Assembly: GCA_023457715.1 (NCBI GenBank) | Contig: JAEWKR010000137.1 | Location: 1 to 23,640 of the forward strand | Direction of reading: 5' to 3' | DNA from: Verrucomicrobiota bacterium | GTDB lineage: Bacteria > Verrucomicrobiota > Verrucomicrobiia > Opitutales > Opitutaceae | DNA length: 23,640 nt | In this document: piece by piece, positions 1 through 7,865 of the stretch | How positions within the stretch are numbered: the first letter of the stretch is position 1 | Layout of the letters: every line of letters starts with the position of its first letter | Notes under the pieces: model-generated | What the model saw: only the letters and a program-made list of their open reading frames with translations | What the model was told of the DNA's origin: nothing | Databases searched by the model: none | Position numbers and translations under genes: made by a program

Positions 1-96
1 CGCCTGGTTCGGCCTGAGTGTGGGGGGGTGCGCCAGCTAGTCGACGAGGCGAGAGCTTTGGCCTACTCGCGAAAATATCCCGTCTCTGCGGCTCGC

Positions 97-3000
97 CTAT
101 TCAGCCAGGGTGATCGTGCCTTTGGCGCTCGCAACCGCGTAGGCCTTTGTCGTGCCATCGGGCCAGCGGACGGTGATCGTGTGGATCGCGTTCTTTTCGT
201 CGGCGCCGAAGAACAACCGCGGGGAGGACTGGCTGAAGTAGCCGCTGCCCGCGTACACCTCGGCTGATTGTTTGCGACCGTCGACGTGCTCGGCGGTCAC
301 GCGGGCCCCGATCGCGGTTGGATTTCCCGCGCGGCCTTGCAGTCGCACCGCCAGCATCGCGACTCCAGCGGCCCCCGCATTCCGAAACGCCACTGTGGAC
401 CCGTTGTTTCGCGTTCCGACAAAGTCCGGCCAGCCGTCCTGGTCGAGGTCCACCTGCACCAGTGCCTTCGCATCTCCGGCGACGACGAGTCCGCTTTCGC
501 GTGCCGGGATCGGCACCAGTCGTCCCGTCCCATCTCCCCGCAACAACTGGCTGACGCCGCCATCGAAGCGACCGGTCGCCGGATGCGCCGCAAACGAGTT
601 TTGCACGACGTACAGGTCGGCCCGGCCATCGCCATCGAAATCGCCCGCCACCATGCCCTGCACCGGCGCGATCTGCGCGATCCTTGGCAGCGGCGTGAAG
701 CGGAATGTGCCGTCAGCTTGACTGAGGAAAACGCCGCTTCGCAGCTCGGTCGCGGTGTAGCGCTCGGCGGTTGCAAGCGCCTCCCCGCCGAGCAGGTCCG
801 GCAGGGGCGTTTGGGCAAATACATCGTTGCGTGGAAAGCGCCGGAGCAGCGCCGGGACAACGGCCCCAAGTTCCCGGCGGGTCCGCCGCGGGTAGAGGGT
901 TCCGCCTTCGAAGTACGCCTCGACCGGTTGTCGCGCGGTGTTGCCGCCCCTGAAAGCGCCGACGTACAGCAGCGCGGGACGGCCGGGCGCGGCGTGATAC
1001 GGCGTGTTCAATCCGAGATTTCCCGCGACATAATCGGGATGACCGTCGCCGTTGAAATCTGCGGCCGTCAGCCCGGTCCACCATCCCGTTCCCGCGGCGG
1101 CAAACCCAGCGGCCTCGGTCTGATCCTCGAAACGCTTTCCGCCGATGTTGCGAAAATACGTGACGCGGCCCCAATCGAGGGTGAGCAGGAGGTCGACCCA
1201 ACCATCCGCATCGGCATCGCTCCACAGCGCGCCGGTGACCATGCCGATCCTGCGCAGCGAGGCGCCCCTCTCTTCGGTGACGTCCTCGAAATGTCCGTCA
1301 CGGTTCAACAGCAAGGCGCTGTCGGGGCTGGCGGGATAGCCACCCGGAGTGACGCGACCGCCGAGGAACAGGTCCACCCGACCGTCGCGATTGAAATCAG
1401 CGGCCACCGCGGCGCCGACGCAGAGAGAAAGCGCCGGCAGGGTGCCGTCCGGGGCGGGGCGAAATCCGCCGTGGCCATCGCCCAGCATCAGCAGCGGCTG
1501 ATACGCCGGCGTACCGGCCGGCTGGCTGACGCCGCCGCGCGTGACCAGCACGTCGGTGCTCCCATCCCCGTTCGCGTCGAACGCCAGGACGGGACCGTCA
1601 TTGAGTGCCGGATGCGTGACGTCGGGCAGCGCGTCGGAGCGTCTCGAGGGAGCCGGATTGGGGGCGGCGGCCCTGCTGGTTGCCGTCGACGAGCGGAGAA
1701 GACGGATCGGGGTTCTGGTAGTGCCGCCGATGACGAGGTCTTCGGCGCCGTCCGGTCCAAAGACGCCAACCGCCAGCGCGGGTCCGCGGCGGTTGAAGCG
1801 GAACGGGAGCAGCGGGGCTTGCGCCAGCTCGTCGAAAGGCTCCTCGCGGGAAAGGGCGGCGAGGTGGAAGGATTGGGCGATGTCGTGAAAGCGGGGAGGC
1901 GGCGCTGACTTCATTGCTGCAGGCTGAAGCTCTGCAGCCACCCTTTCGGACGGCGGGCGCCCGGCCGGCTCCGTGATCGTGTACCGTCGATCTGCCGCCA
2001 GGTCCTCGAAGGTCTGCACGTGACCGCTGGGCCAGCGTACTGTCAGCCGACGAACCTGCGTCGCGTCGCCGAGCCCAAAGTGCAGGATCGGTTCGCTGGC
2101 TGACATATAACCGCGGGCGAGGGTGAGCTGGCGGGTTTGCAACCCGGTCTCGGTTTCGATCTGCACCCACGCACCCACGCCGAAGCGGTTGGAGCGCGTG
2201 CCGCGCAGCTCCAGGACGAGGCGGTGGCCGGAATCGCTGTCGTTGCGCAGGAGGGTCGCGCCGGCGAGGTAGTTCGTATAAACGAGGTCGAGATCGCCAT
2301 CGCCATCGAGGTCTCCGAACGCCGAGCCGAAGCTGACCCCTTTGTGCGCGAGGCCCCACGCCTCCCCCACGGGTTCGAAGCGCAGGTCCCCGTGATTGCG
2401 GAAGGCGAGGTTTGCCTCAGCGAGGACGGGGCTGTTGCGGACGATGCGAACGCGTTCCTCGGCGCTTTCCGCGCCCATCATGCGCAGGATCAAGTCGACG
2501 TTGTGGATCTCCCGGTGCATCCCGTTGGTGACGTGGAGATCGAGCCAGCCGTCGTTGTCCAGGTCCTCGAAGCGCGGCGACCAGGTCCAGTCCGTGGCGG
2601 CGAGACCCGCGAGGTGAGCGACTTCCTGGGCACGCCCGGCACCGGTATTGAGGAACAGTGCATTGTAGGGCGCCTGTCGCACGTCAGTCTCGGCGTCGGA
2701 CGGGTCTTTTGCGCGCGCGCGGGTGTCGGCCATGGACCGCTGATCCTTCTGGTGTGACGTGGCGGCCATGTCGGCCACGAAAAAGTCGATCCACCCGTCA
2801 TTGTTGATGTCACCCAGGTCCGCCCCCATCGCGGAGTACGGGGTGTGGGGCAGATGAACAGCGATGAGGTTGGTGAACGTGCCGTCGCGGTTGTTGCGAT
2901 ACAGCTGGTCCGGCGCGGCGAAATCATTTGCGACGTAGAGGTCCGGCCAGCCGTCCTGATCGTAGTCCCACCAGGTCGCGGAATTGCCCTGGGTTTCAAC

Positions 3001-3750
3001 CGGCTCCAGCCCGGCGGAGGCGGTGACGTCCCTGAACGACCCGTTGCGCTCGTTGTGGAACAAGCGGTCGCGCTGGCCCCCCGGGCTGGCCGCGTTGCTC
3101 AGAAGATTGGTCTGGATGAAGACGTCGAGCCAGCCGTCGCGGTCGAAGTCGCAGAACGCAGCCATCAGGGAGCCGTCGCGCACGTCCAGCCCGTACTCGC
3201 GGGCCGATTCCCGGAAGGTGCCGTCGCCCTGATTGATGTAGAGCAGGTTCGGCGCGTCGAAGCGGCAGACATAAAGATCGAGCCGGCCGTCGTTGTTCAC
3301 GTCCGCGAAGGAGGCTCCTTGTTTCCAGATCTGCGCGGCATCACCCCGGTCGCTGACGCCAGCGCGGTCGGACACGTCCTCGAAGCGCCACCCGCCGAGA
3401 TTGCGGAACAGACGGCAGGATTCGGTTTTGCTCACCACGAAAATATCGGGCCGGGCATCGCCATCATAGTCACCAATCGTCACCCCGGTCCCGATCGGGC
3501 CCAGCTCGAATTCGTGGTAGCGCTGGTTCCACATCGACGGGTCCGCGTAGCGGTTCTCGGTTTTGAGGCCGCTGGTGTCGGGCGAAACCTCGACAAAGAG
3601 GGTGGCGCCGCGCGGGCCCGAGCGGACGGCGAGGGGGTGACCGACCGGACCGTCGGCTGGTGGCGGTGCAGCCCCGGAGTCGGGCGTTAGCGCGAGCAAT
3701 CCCAGCAGCAGCAGGCAGGCACGCAATGCAGGGGCGACAGGCGCGGGCAT
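97..3750 (-). CDS. Secreted FG-GAP/VCBS repeat protein with two ASPIC/UnbV domains (CRTAC1-like)
   Basis: The 1217-residue product starts with a probable signal peptide (hydrophobic core about residues 9-22, Ala-rich cleavage region near 27), so it is likely exported. At least 13 Asp-rich calcium-loop motifs of the form DxDxDGxxD are visible, e.g. DYDGDARPD near 94, DVNNDGRLD near 150, DFDRDGWLD near 201, DLDGDGDLD near 481, and six more in the second half; these mark FG-GAP/VCBS beta-propeller blades. An ASPIC/UnbV module lies at about 522-595 and a second ends the protein (about 1140-1217, with VRWPDGTTKAY). The protein therefore looks like two CRTAC1-like units joined head to tail. Known relatives are extracellular, calcium-dependent and adhesion-like; the ligand here is unknown. 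No Shine-Dalgarno motif precedes the ATG; the leader is pyrimidine-rich. The gene stands alone. Confidence 0.9.
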   Translation of the reverse strand: MPAPVAPALRACLLLLGLLALTPDSGAAPPPADGPVGHPLAVRSGPRGATLFVEVSPDTSGLKTENRYADPSMWNQRYHEFELGPIGTGVTIGDYDGDARPDIFVVSKTESCRLFRNLGGWRFEDVSDRAGVSDRGDAAQIWKQGASFADVNNDGRLDLYVCRFDAPNLLYINQGDGTFRESAREYGLDVRDGSLMAAFCDFDRDGWLDVFIQTNLLSNAASPGGQRDRLFHNERNGSFRDVTASAGLEPVETQGNSATWWDYDQDGWPDLYVANDFAAPDQLYRNNRDGTFTNLIAVHLPHTPYSAMGADLGDINNDGWIDFFVADMAATSHQKDQRSMADTRARAKDPSDAETDVRQAPYNALFLNTGAGRAQEVAHLAGLAATDWTWSPRFEDLDNDGWLDLHVTNGMHREIHNVDLILRMMGAESAEERVRIVRNSPVLAEANLAFRNHGDLRFEPVGEAWGLAHKGVSFGSAFGDLDGDGDLDLVYTNYLAGATLLRNDSDSGHRLVLELRGTRSNRFGVGAWVQIETETGLQTRQLTLARGYMSASEPILHFGLGDATQVRRLTVRWPSGHVQTFEDLAADRRYTITEPAGRPPSERVAAELQPAAMKSAPPPRFHDIAQSFHLAALSREEPFDELAQAPLLPFRFNRRGPALAVGVFGPDGAEDLVIGGTTRTPIRLLRSSTATSRAAAPNPAPSRRSDALPDVTHPALNDGPVLAFDANGDGSTDVLVTRGGVSQPAGTPAYQPLLMLGDGHGGFRPAPDGTLPALSLCVGAAVAADFNRDGRVDLFLGGRVTPGGYPASPDSALLLNRDGHFEDVTEERGASLRRIGMVTGALWSDADADGWVDLLLTLDWGRVTYFRNIGGKRFEDQTEAAGFAAAGTGWWTGLTAADFNGDGHPDYVAGNLGLNTPYHAAPGRPALLYVGAFRGGNTARQPVEAYFEGGTLYPRRTRRELGAVVPALLRRFPRNDVFAQTPLPDLLGGEALATAERYTATELRSGVFLSQADGTFRFTPLPRIAQIAPVQGMVAGDFDGDGRADLYVVQNSFAAHPATGRFDGGVSQLLRGDGTGRLVPIPARESGLVVAGDAKALVQVDLDQDGWPDFVGTRNNGSTVAFRNAGAAGVAMLAVRLQGRAGNPTAIGARVTAEHVDGRKQSAEVYAGSGYFSQSSPRLFFGADEKNAIHTITVRWPDGTTKAYAVASAKGTITLAE

Positions 3751-3830
3751 GCAGGGGGAAAAGCGGAAAAGCCCTGATGCGGAAAGGACGAAATGGGCGG
3801 CGGGGAGCGGGGGGCGGTTTGGGGTATTCG

Positions 3831-3910
3831 TTTCGACTCGCTGGCGCTCCTCGCTACATCACTCCGTTTGGTTGCGCCCGGGCGTAGCGAAGAGCGCCAG
3901 CGATTCGAAA
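3831..3910. repeat. Palindromic repeat, family A copy 1 (intergenic)
   Basis: The left arm (3831-3857, core TCGCTGGCGCTCCTCGCTAC) and right arm (3884-3910, core GTAGCGAAGAGCGCCAGCGA) are reverse complements with two or three mismatches, giving a stem of about 27 bp around a 26-nt loop. The same arms recur at 3951-4017, 14488-14554 and, inside recD2, at 21148-21208. It lies upstream of the exported repeat protein and downstream of the phospholipase D gene. It resembles a REP/BIME element; no REP-associated transposase is in the window. Confidence 0.85.
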
Positions 3911-3950
3911 TCTGGGTGGGGGTGTGGCGCATACGCGGGATCGCCGGATC

Positions 3951-4017
3951 GACTCGCTGGCGCTCCTCGCTACAGCAATCCGCCTGGCTGCGCCCGGGCG
4001 TAGCGAAGAGCGCCAGC
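3951..4017. repeat. Palindromic repeat, family A copy 2 (intergenic)
   Basis: Left arm 3951-3973 and right arm 4000-4017 are reverse complements with one mismatch over about 18 bp. The loop carries the CGCCCGGGCG motif also present in copy 1, so the two are close relatives arranged in tandem about 40 bp apart. Confidence 0.8.
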
Positions 4018-4095
4018 AGCCCGGCCCTCCGGCCCTCCGGCCCTCCGGCCCTCCGGTCCTCCGGCCCTCCGGGTCTCGCTGGCGCTCCTCGCTAC
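4018..4095. repeat. Decamer tandem array (CCGGCCCTCC) bounded by family A arms
   Basis: 4020-4073 is about five copies of the 10-bp unit CCGGCCCTCC with one variant unit. A lone family A left arm follows at 4074-4095. That arm is the reverse complement of the copy 2 right arm at 4000-4017, so the decamer array sits in the loop of a possible larger hairpin. Related decamer arrays occur at 7657-7742, 7791-7860 and 22787-22867. The 3751-4120 interval holds nothing else recognisable. Confidence 0.75.
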
Positions 4096-4120
4096 CACCG
4101 GAGGCAGCCCTGCGGGCGGG

Positions 4121-5494
4121 CTAGAACTGGGAACGGAACAAGCCGCAGAACCAGTCGGCCGCCTTGATGTGGAAGGGGCGCGCGGCGAATTCCTGGGCGG
4201 TCAGCGGCACGGTGCGTTTCAGGTCCTCCTCGAAGAGTCGGACGTGTTCGGCGCCGACCTTCGGGTCGAGCAGATTGATCGACACCTCGTCGTTGATGGC
4301 AAAGGAGCGGTTGTCGAAATTGGCTGAGCCGAGGGTGACGAGGGTCGCGTCGACGACCATCGATTTGCAGTGGTAGAGCGAGCCGTGGTAGAGGTTGAAC
4401 TCCACACCGCCCTCGAGCAACCGCGCCCACCGTGAACGGGACGCAGCGCGGCCAAAGGCCGAGTCGCTCGTGGCCGGCACGATCACGCGCACGCGTACGC
4501 CGCGCTGCCGGGCCTCGAGCAGCATATCGATCGCCAGGTCGTCGGGGACGAAGTAGGCGTGCCCGATGTCGATCGTCTTCCGGGCGCCGGCGATGGCGAA
4601 CAGATGGGCGAGCCGCGCGTGCTGCGGGCCCTCGGAGGGGCCGCTCATGAAGCAGTGCGACACGACCTCGCCCGCCGGGCGCGACGTGGGAAAGTAGCCT
4701 TCGCCGAGGATGAGGCTCGAGGTCGTGCGCAGCCAGTTGGCGGCAAACACGGCCTGCATCTGGCGCACGACCGGGCCCTCCACGCGCACCACGGTTTCGC
4801 GCCAGCGATCTTCCGCGTCCGCGTCGCCAAGCCACCGGTCGTCGATGCACATCCCGCCGGTGAAACCGACCTTGCCGTCGACGATCAGCAGCTTGCGGTG
4901 CGTCCGATGGTTGATGTTCGGCTTCACCTCCCACCAGTGTTCGCGACCGTACTTGACGACCTTGACGCCGGATTTTTCCAGCCGTTCGCGGTCCTCGCCC
5001 CGGAATTTCAAGGTGCCCATCCCGTCCACCAGAACCAGCACCTGGACCCCGCGTTGGGCGGCCGCTCCCAGGGCGTCGATGAACTGGTCGCTGATATCGC
5101 CGGGAGACCAGATGTACGTTTCGAGAGTCACGGTGGACTTAGCCTCACGGATGGCCTCCAGCATCGAGGGAAAGAACCGCACGCCGTTGACGAGTGTCTC
5201 CACGGAGTTCCCCGCCGTGAATTCCGCGCCGACCATCGGCCCGAGGGCCGAGGCGAACTTCGGATCCGTCGGTCCGTAATCCAGACGCAGCGGATCCTGG
5301 AGGATGCGCGCGGTGGTGGTCCAGAAATAGAGTCCAAGGACGCCGGCGATCACGAGCAGGACGCTGCCCCAGAAAACCCAGTCGCGTCGCAGCGGGCGAC
5401 CGGCCTTCGGCTTCCAATCCTTGTTTCCGCCGCGCACGGGCGGCCGATGCTGCGCGCGATGCCGGAAGCGAAACTTCTCCAAAATCGGGGGCAT
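4121..5494 (-). CDS. Cardiolipin synthase-type phospholipase D family protein
   Basis: The 457-residue protein has an N-terminal membrane segment (about 40-58) after a basic tail, then two phospholipase D domains. Both HKD motifs are intact: H199-x-K201-x4-D206 (HRKLLIVD) and H375-x-K377-x4-D382 (HCKSMVVD), each followed by the usual Gly/Asn-rich stretch (GFTGG; GSANFDNRSF). Bacterial cardiolipin synthases join two phosphatidylglycerol molecules at the inner membrane; the size and single anchor fit that family. Related PLD-type transphosphatidylases cannot be excluded. The leader before the ATG is C-rich with no Shine-Dalgarno motif. It precedes the exported repeat protein on the same strand, but about 370 bp of repeats separate them, so an operon is unlikely. 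Confidence 0.88.
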   Translation of the reverse strand: MPPILEKFRFRHRAQHRPPVRGGNKDWKPKAGRPLRRDWVFWGSVLLVIAGVLGLYFWTTTARILQDPLRLDYGPTDPKFASALGPMVGAEFTAGNSVETLVNGVRFFPSMLEAIREAKSTVTLETYIWSPGDISDQFIDALGAAAQRGVQVLVLVDGMGTLKFRGEDRERLEKSGVKVVKYGREHWWEVKPNINHRTHRKLLIVDGKVGFTGGMCIDDRWLGDADAEDRWRETVVRVEGPVVRQMQAVFAANWLRTTSSLILGEGYFPTSRPAGEVVSHCFMSGPSEGPQHARLAHLFAIAGARKTIDIGHAYFVPDDLAIDMLLEARQRGVRVRVIVPATSDSAFGRAASRSRWARLLEGGVEFNLYHGSLYHCKSMVVDATLVTLGSANFDNRSFAINDEVSINLLDPKVGAEHVRLFEEDLKRTVPLTAQEFAARPFHIKAADWFCGLFRSQF

Positions 5495-5627
5495 TGGGGT
5501 GGGGGATGTGGCGCTCTGGACCGGGGCGGGGCGGGGCGGTTCCCGGGAGGGGTCCGAGGCCGCTGCGGAGCTTTAGCCCGCAGGATTGGGGGATCGCGGG
5601 GAGGATGGAGACAAACCCCAGGCCTCA

Positions 5628-5658
5628 ACCACCAGGCTAAAGCCCTGGGGCTACCTCA
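5628..5658. repeat. Dispersed repeat, family E copy 1 (CCAGGCTAAAGC...CTACCTCA)
   Basis: A ~30-bp sequence reading ACCAGGCTAAAGCCCTGG then GGCTACCTCA. Close copies are at 13086-13119 and, inverted, at 7751-7785. The core CCAGG/CCTGG can pair as a short hairpin. It lies in the 5495-5716 gap between the phospholipase D gene and the TVP38-like gene, which are divergent. A partial relative (GGAGCTTTAGCCC) lies just upstream near 5567. Confidence 0.7.
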
Positions 5659-5716
5659 AACCAGGTACTCCTCAGTCCGGGTGCCACCCACACCGCATCC
5701 GGCTGTCGGTGACTGA

Positions 5717-6514
5717 ATGGACCGGCCCTTGAATTCGCCCCATGGCCCGCGTCGGCCCCGACGCGCCAGCGCGACGCACATGCTCCTGTTTGCGGCGCGG
5801 CGGGTGAAAAAGCGCCATTGGTGGGTCGGGGGCGTCGTCCTGGCGCTGGTGGCGGCGCTGGGAACGTGGGCCGTGTTTTTCACGAGTTTCGACTGGCGCG
5901 CGGTGACCCACCAGGCCACCGATGCGATCGGAGGCCTCGAAGCCCTGCCGCTGATCGCCGCCATGGCGATTCTCCCCGTATTCGGTTTTCCGATCATGCC
6001 GGTGTATGTGGTCGCGGGCGTTCGGTTCGGCCTGGTGGGCGGCGGGGCCGTGGTGGCGTTTGCGACCGCGGTGCACCTGCTGGGAAGCTACCTGATTGCG
6101 CGCAGCTTCCTGCGGCACCCGGTGGAGCGGCTGCTGGGCCGCTGGCACGCGCGGCTGCCGCACATTCCGCGGGACGAGGAGCCGGCGGTGGCACTGATTG
6201 CCGCGCTCATTCCCGGCCTGCCGTATTTTGTGCGCAACTACCTCCTGGCGCTCGCAGGCGTCCGCCTTTGGGTGTACATGTCCATCTGCCTGCCGATCTA
6301 CGTCGCCCGCTCGTACGTCTCCATCCTGCTGGGTGACTTCGGGGCGGATGATCCGGGCGGAAAACAGTTCTTCATCATCGCTGCCTTCGAGCTCCTGAAG
6401 GTGGTGATTTGCGGCCTGGTGATCTGGTGGCTGCGCGAGCACCACCGCCGGGTGCATGGGCATGAGCACGACCGCGACCACGATCACCCCGAAGCCGCGC
6501 CACAGAACGGGTGA
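5717..6514 (+). CDS. TVP38/TMEM64 (DedA-like) integral membrane protein with His-rich tail
   Basis: The 265-residue product has several hydrophobic segments (about 37-55, 78-95, 97-125, 155-190, 215-235). The central block with GFPIMPVYVVAGVRFGLVGG followed by GSYLIAR and a later GLPYFVRNYLLALAGVR is typical of the TVP38/TMEM64 (SNARE-associated) family, whose members are linked to lipid scrambling or envelope homeostasis. The C-terminus, after WWLREHH, is rich in His and Asp (VHGHEHDRDHDH), a possible metal-binding tail. The start is uncertain: ATG at 5717 gives an Arg-rich cytoplasmic extension; ATG at 5780 gives 244 residues beginning close to the first membrane segment. Neither has a Shine-Dalgarno motif. 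The last 140 bases overlap the 3' end of topoisomerase IB on the other strand. Confidence 0.83.
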   Translation: MDRPLNSPHGPRRPRRASATHMLLFAARRVKKRHWWVGGVVLALVAALGTWAVFFTSFDWRAVTHQATDAIGGLEALPLIAAMAILPVFGFPIMPVYVVAGVRFGLVGGGAVVAFATAVHLLGSYLIARSFLRHPVERLLGRWHARLPHIPRDEEPAVALIAALIPGLPYFVRNYLLALAGVRLWVYMSICLPIYVARSYVSILLGDFGADDPGGKQFFIIAAFELLKVVICGLVIWWLREHHRRVHGHEHDRDHDHPEAAPQNG

Positions 6515-7643
6515 GCGCCTCAGTCAGGTCCGGCGGATTGGCCGGGCGCTTCAGTTGCGCGCGCAGGAAGGACAGCACGGCTTTTTCGCACGGGCTGAGC
6601 GCGGCGATGCCGAAGGGTGGGGTCTCGCGGACGGCGGGCGGCCCGCCCGCGGTCCACCCCAATCCCGCCGCGGATCGCAACGCCTCGATGCGGTTTCCTT
6701 CCAGATAGCTGTCGACGACCGAGGGGTGAATGTAGCATTTGCGGCAAACGGCCGGGGTGTTGCCCAGGCGCTGGGAAACTCCCTCGATCGCGGCCACCAG
6801 GTTCTTCTTCGCCTGCTTTTTGGTCTCGAACGCGTCGAACTGCGCCAGCGCGATGGCCGCGAGCACGGTGCCGGCCCAGGTGCGAAAGTCTTTCGCGGAA
6901 AATTCAGCGCCCGCGATCTGCCGCAGGTACGTGTTGACGTCATCGGACGTGACATCGCGCGTCTCGCCTTGCTCGTCGACGTACTGGAAAAGCTCCTGCC
7001 CGGGGAGATCCTGGGTTCCGCGGACGATCTTCGCGAGCCGCGGATCCCTCAGCTCGATCTCGTGGTATTTGCCGCTCTTGCCCTTGAACGAGAAACGCAG
7101 CGTGTTCTGCCGGATCTGGACGTGCTTGTCCCGGAGAGTGCTCAGACCGAAGGACCCGTTGGCCTTCGCATACTCGTCGTTGCCGACGCGGATGAGCGTG
7201 GTTTCGAGGAGCCGCACCATGGTGGCCAGAACCTTGTCGCGACCGAGGCCGGGTTGCTTCAAGTCCTGCGCGATCCGCCGGCGAATGCGCGGGAGCGCCT
7301 CGGCGAAAGCGAGCGTACGCTCGTACTTCGACGCGTCGCGGACGGCGCGCCACTCGGAGTGATAGCGGTATTGTTTGCGCCCCCGGGCATCGCGGCCGGT
7401 CGCCTGGATATGCCCGTTTTCGCGCGGGCAGATCCACACGTCGGACCACGCGGGCGGGATCGCGAGGCGCTTGATCCGGCCCAGGGTGGGCCCGTCAGTG
7501 ACAGCCTTGCCGGCGTCGTCGTGGTAGCGGAAGCGCTTGCCGGAGGCGACGCGGCGAATGCCCGGCCCGTCGTCGCTCACGTAGCGCAGTCCCGCATTCT
7601 TGGCGGCCCGAAGCGCGTCAGGTTTCGGGGCAACGGCGGGCAT
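6375..7643 (-). CDS. DNA topoisomerase IB (bacterial, poxvirus-type)
   Basis: The 422-residue protein relaxes supercoils by transient 3'-phosphotyrosyl nicking. Family signatures are present: RKQYRYH (90-95), LIRVGNDEYAKANGSFGLST (150-169, containing Arg152), FKGKSGK (186-192), SAKDFRTWAGT (249-259, containing Arg254) and nucleophile Tyr304 in RKCYIHPS. The core ends near 316. After it comes WTAGGPPAVRE (330-340), encoded by a GC-rich repeat (6634-6657), and a basic low-complexity tail. The last ~45 residues are read antisense to the end of the TVP38-like gene, so the tail may be an extension through formerly noncoding sequence. The ATG follows a pyrimidine run (CCCCCCCCTACCCC) with no Shine-Dalgarno motif. 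Stress genes lie upstream on the same strand. Confidence 0.9.
   Translation of the reverse strand: MPAVAPKPDALRAAKNAGLRYVSDDGPGIRRVASGKRFRYHDDAGKAVTDGPTLGRIKRLAIPPAWSDVWICPRENGHIQATGRDARGRKQYRYHSEWRAVRDASKYERTLAFAEALPRIRRRIAQDLKQPGLGRDKVLATMVRLLETTLIRVGNDEYAKANGSFGLSTLRDKHVQIRQNTLRFSFKGKSGKYHEIELRDPRLAKIVRGTQDLPGQELFQYVDEQGETRDVTSDDVNTYLRQIAGAEFSAKDFRTWAGTVLAAIALAQFDAFETKKQAKKNLVAAIEGVSQRLGNTPAVCRKCYIHPSVVDSYLEGNRIEALRSAAGLGWTAGGPPAVRETPPFGIAALSPCEKAVLSFLRAQLKRPANPPDLTEALTRSVARLRGDRGRGRAHAHAPGGGARAATRSPGRKSPPSGARRQR
6634..6657. repeat. GC-rich repeat, family C, inside topoisomerase IB
   Basis: GCGGGC (6634-6639) and GCCCGC (6645-6650) form a short hairpin, next to GGTCCA. On the coding strand this reads GGACCGCGGGCGGG, encoding the TAGGPPAV segment. 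The 13-mer GGACCGCGGGCGG also occurs at 13904-13916 inside the M20 peptidase gene, in the opposite coding orientation. It lies after the catalytic Tyr, in a region outside the conserved core. Confidence 0.6.
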
Positions 7644-7656
7644 GGGGTAGGGGGGG

Positions 7657-7742
7657 CGGGCCGGAGGGCCGGAGGGCCAGAGGGCCGGGGCCGGAGGACC
7701 GGAGGGCCGGAAGGCCGGAGGGCCAGAGGGCCGGGTCCGGAG
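7657..7742. repeat. Decamer tandem array (GGCCGGAGGG), left arm of an inverted pair
   Basis: About eight imperfect copies of GGCCGGAGGG, with GGCCAGAGGG variants, start just upstream of the topoisomerase ATG. The array is the reverse complement of the one at 7791-7860, so the two can pair over tens of bases around a family E repeat. Confidence 0.8.
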
Positions 7743-7750
7743 GGTCGAAG

Positions 7751-7785
7751 AGGTGGCACCAGAGCTTCAGCCTGGTGGGGTTCGG
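7751..7785. repeat. Dispersed repeat, family E copy 2 (inverted)
   Basis: Read on the minus strand this is CACCAGGCTGAAGCTCTGG followed by TGCCACCTC, matching the repeats at 5628-5658 and 13086-13119. It sits in the loop between the two decamer arrays. Confidence 0.65.
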
Positions 7786-7790
7786 TCATA

Positions 7791-7860
7791 CCCGGCCCTC
7801 TGGTCCTCTGGTCCTCCGGCCCTCCGCGCCTGGCCCTCCGCCCCCTGGCCCTCCGGGCCG
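7791..7860. repeat. Decamer tandem array (CCGGCCCTCC), right arm of an inverted pair
   Basis: Imperfect copies of CCGGCCCTCC with CTGGTCCTCT variants, reverse complementary to 7657-7742. It ends six bases before the stop of the DUF892 gene. Together with the left arm it fills the 222-bp gap between the DUF892 and topoisomerase genes. Confidence 0.75.
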
Positions 7861-7865
7861 CGCGC

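Noticed and set aside
268..1908. Plus-strand frame of about 546 codons opposite the exported repeat protein
   Set aside because: No motifs; the minus strand has regular DxDxDG repeats in frame throughout.
4018..4167. Small Pro/Ser/Arg-rich ORFs over the decamer arrays, also near 7750 and 22790
   Set aside because: They are translations of the 10-bp repeat and have no gene context.
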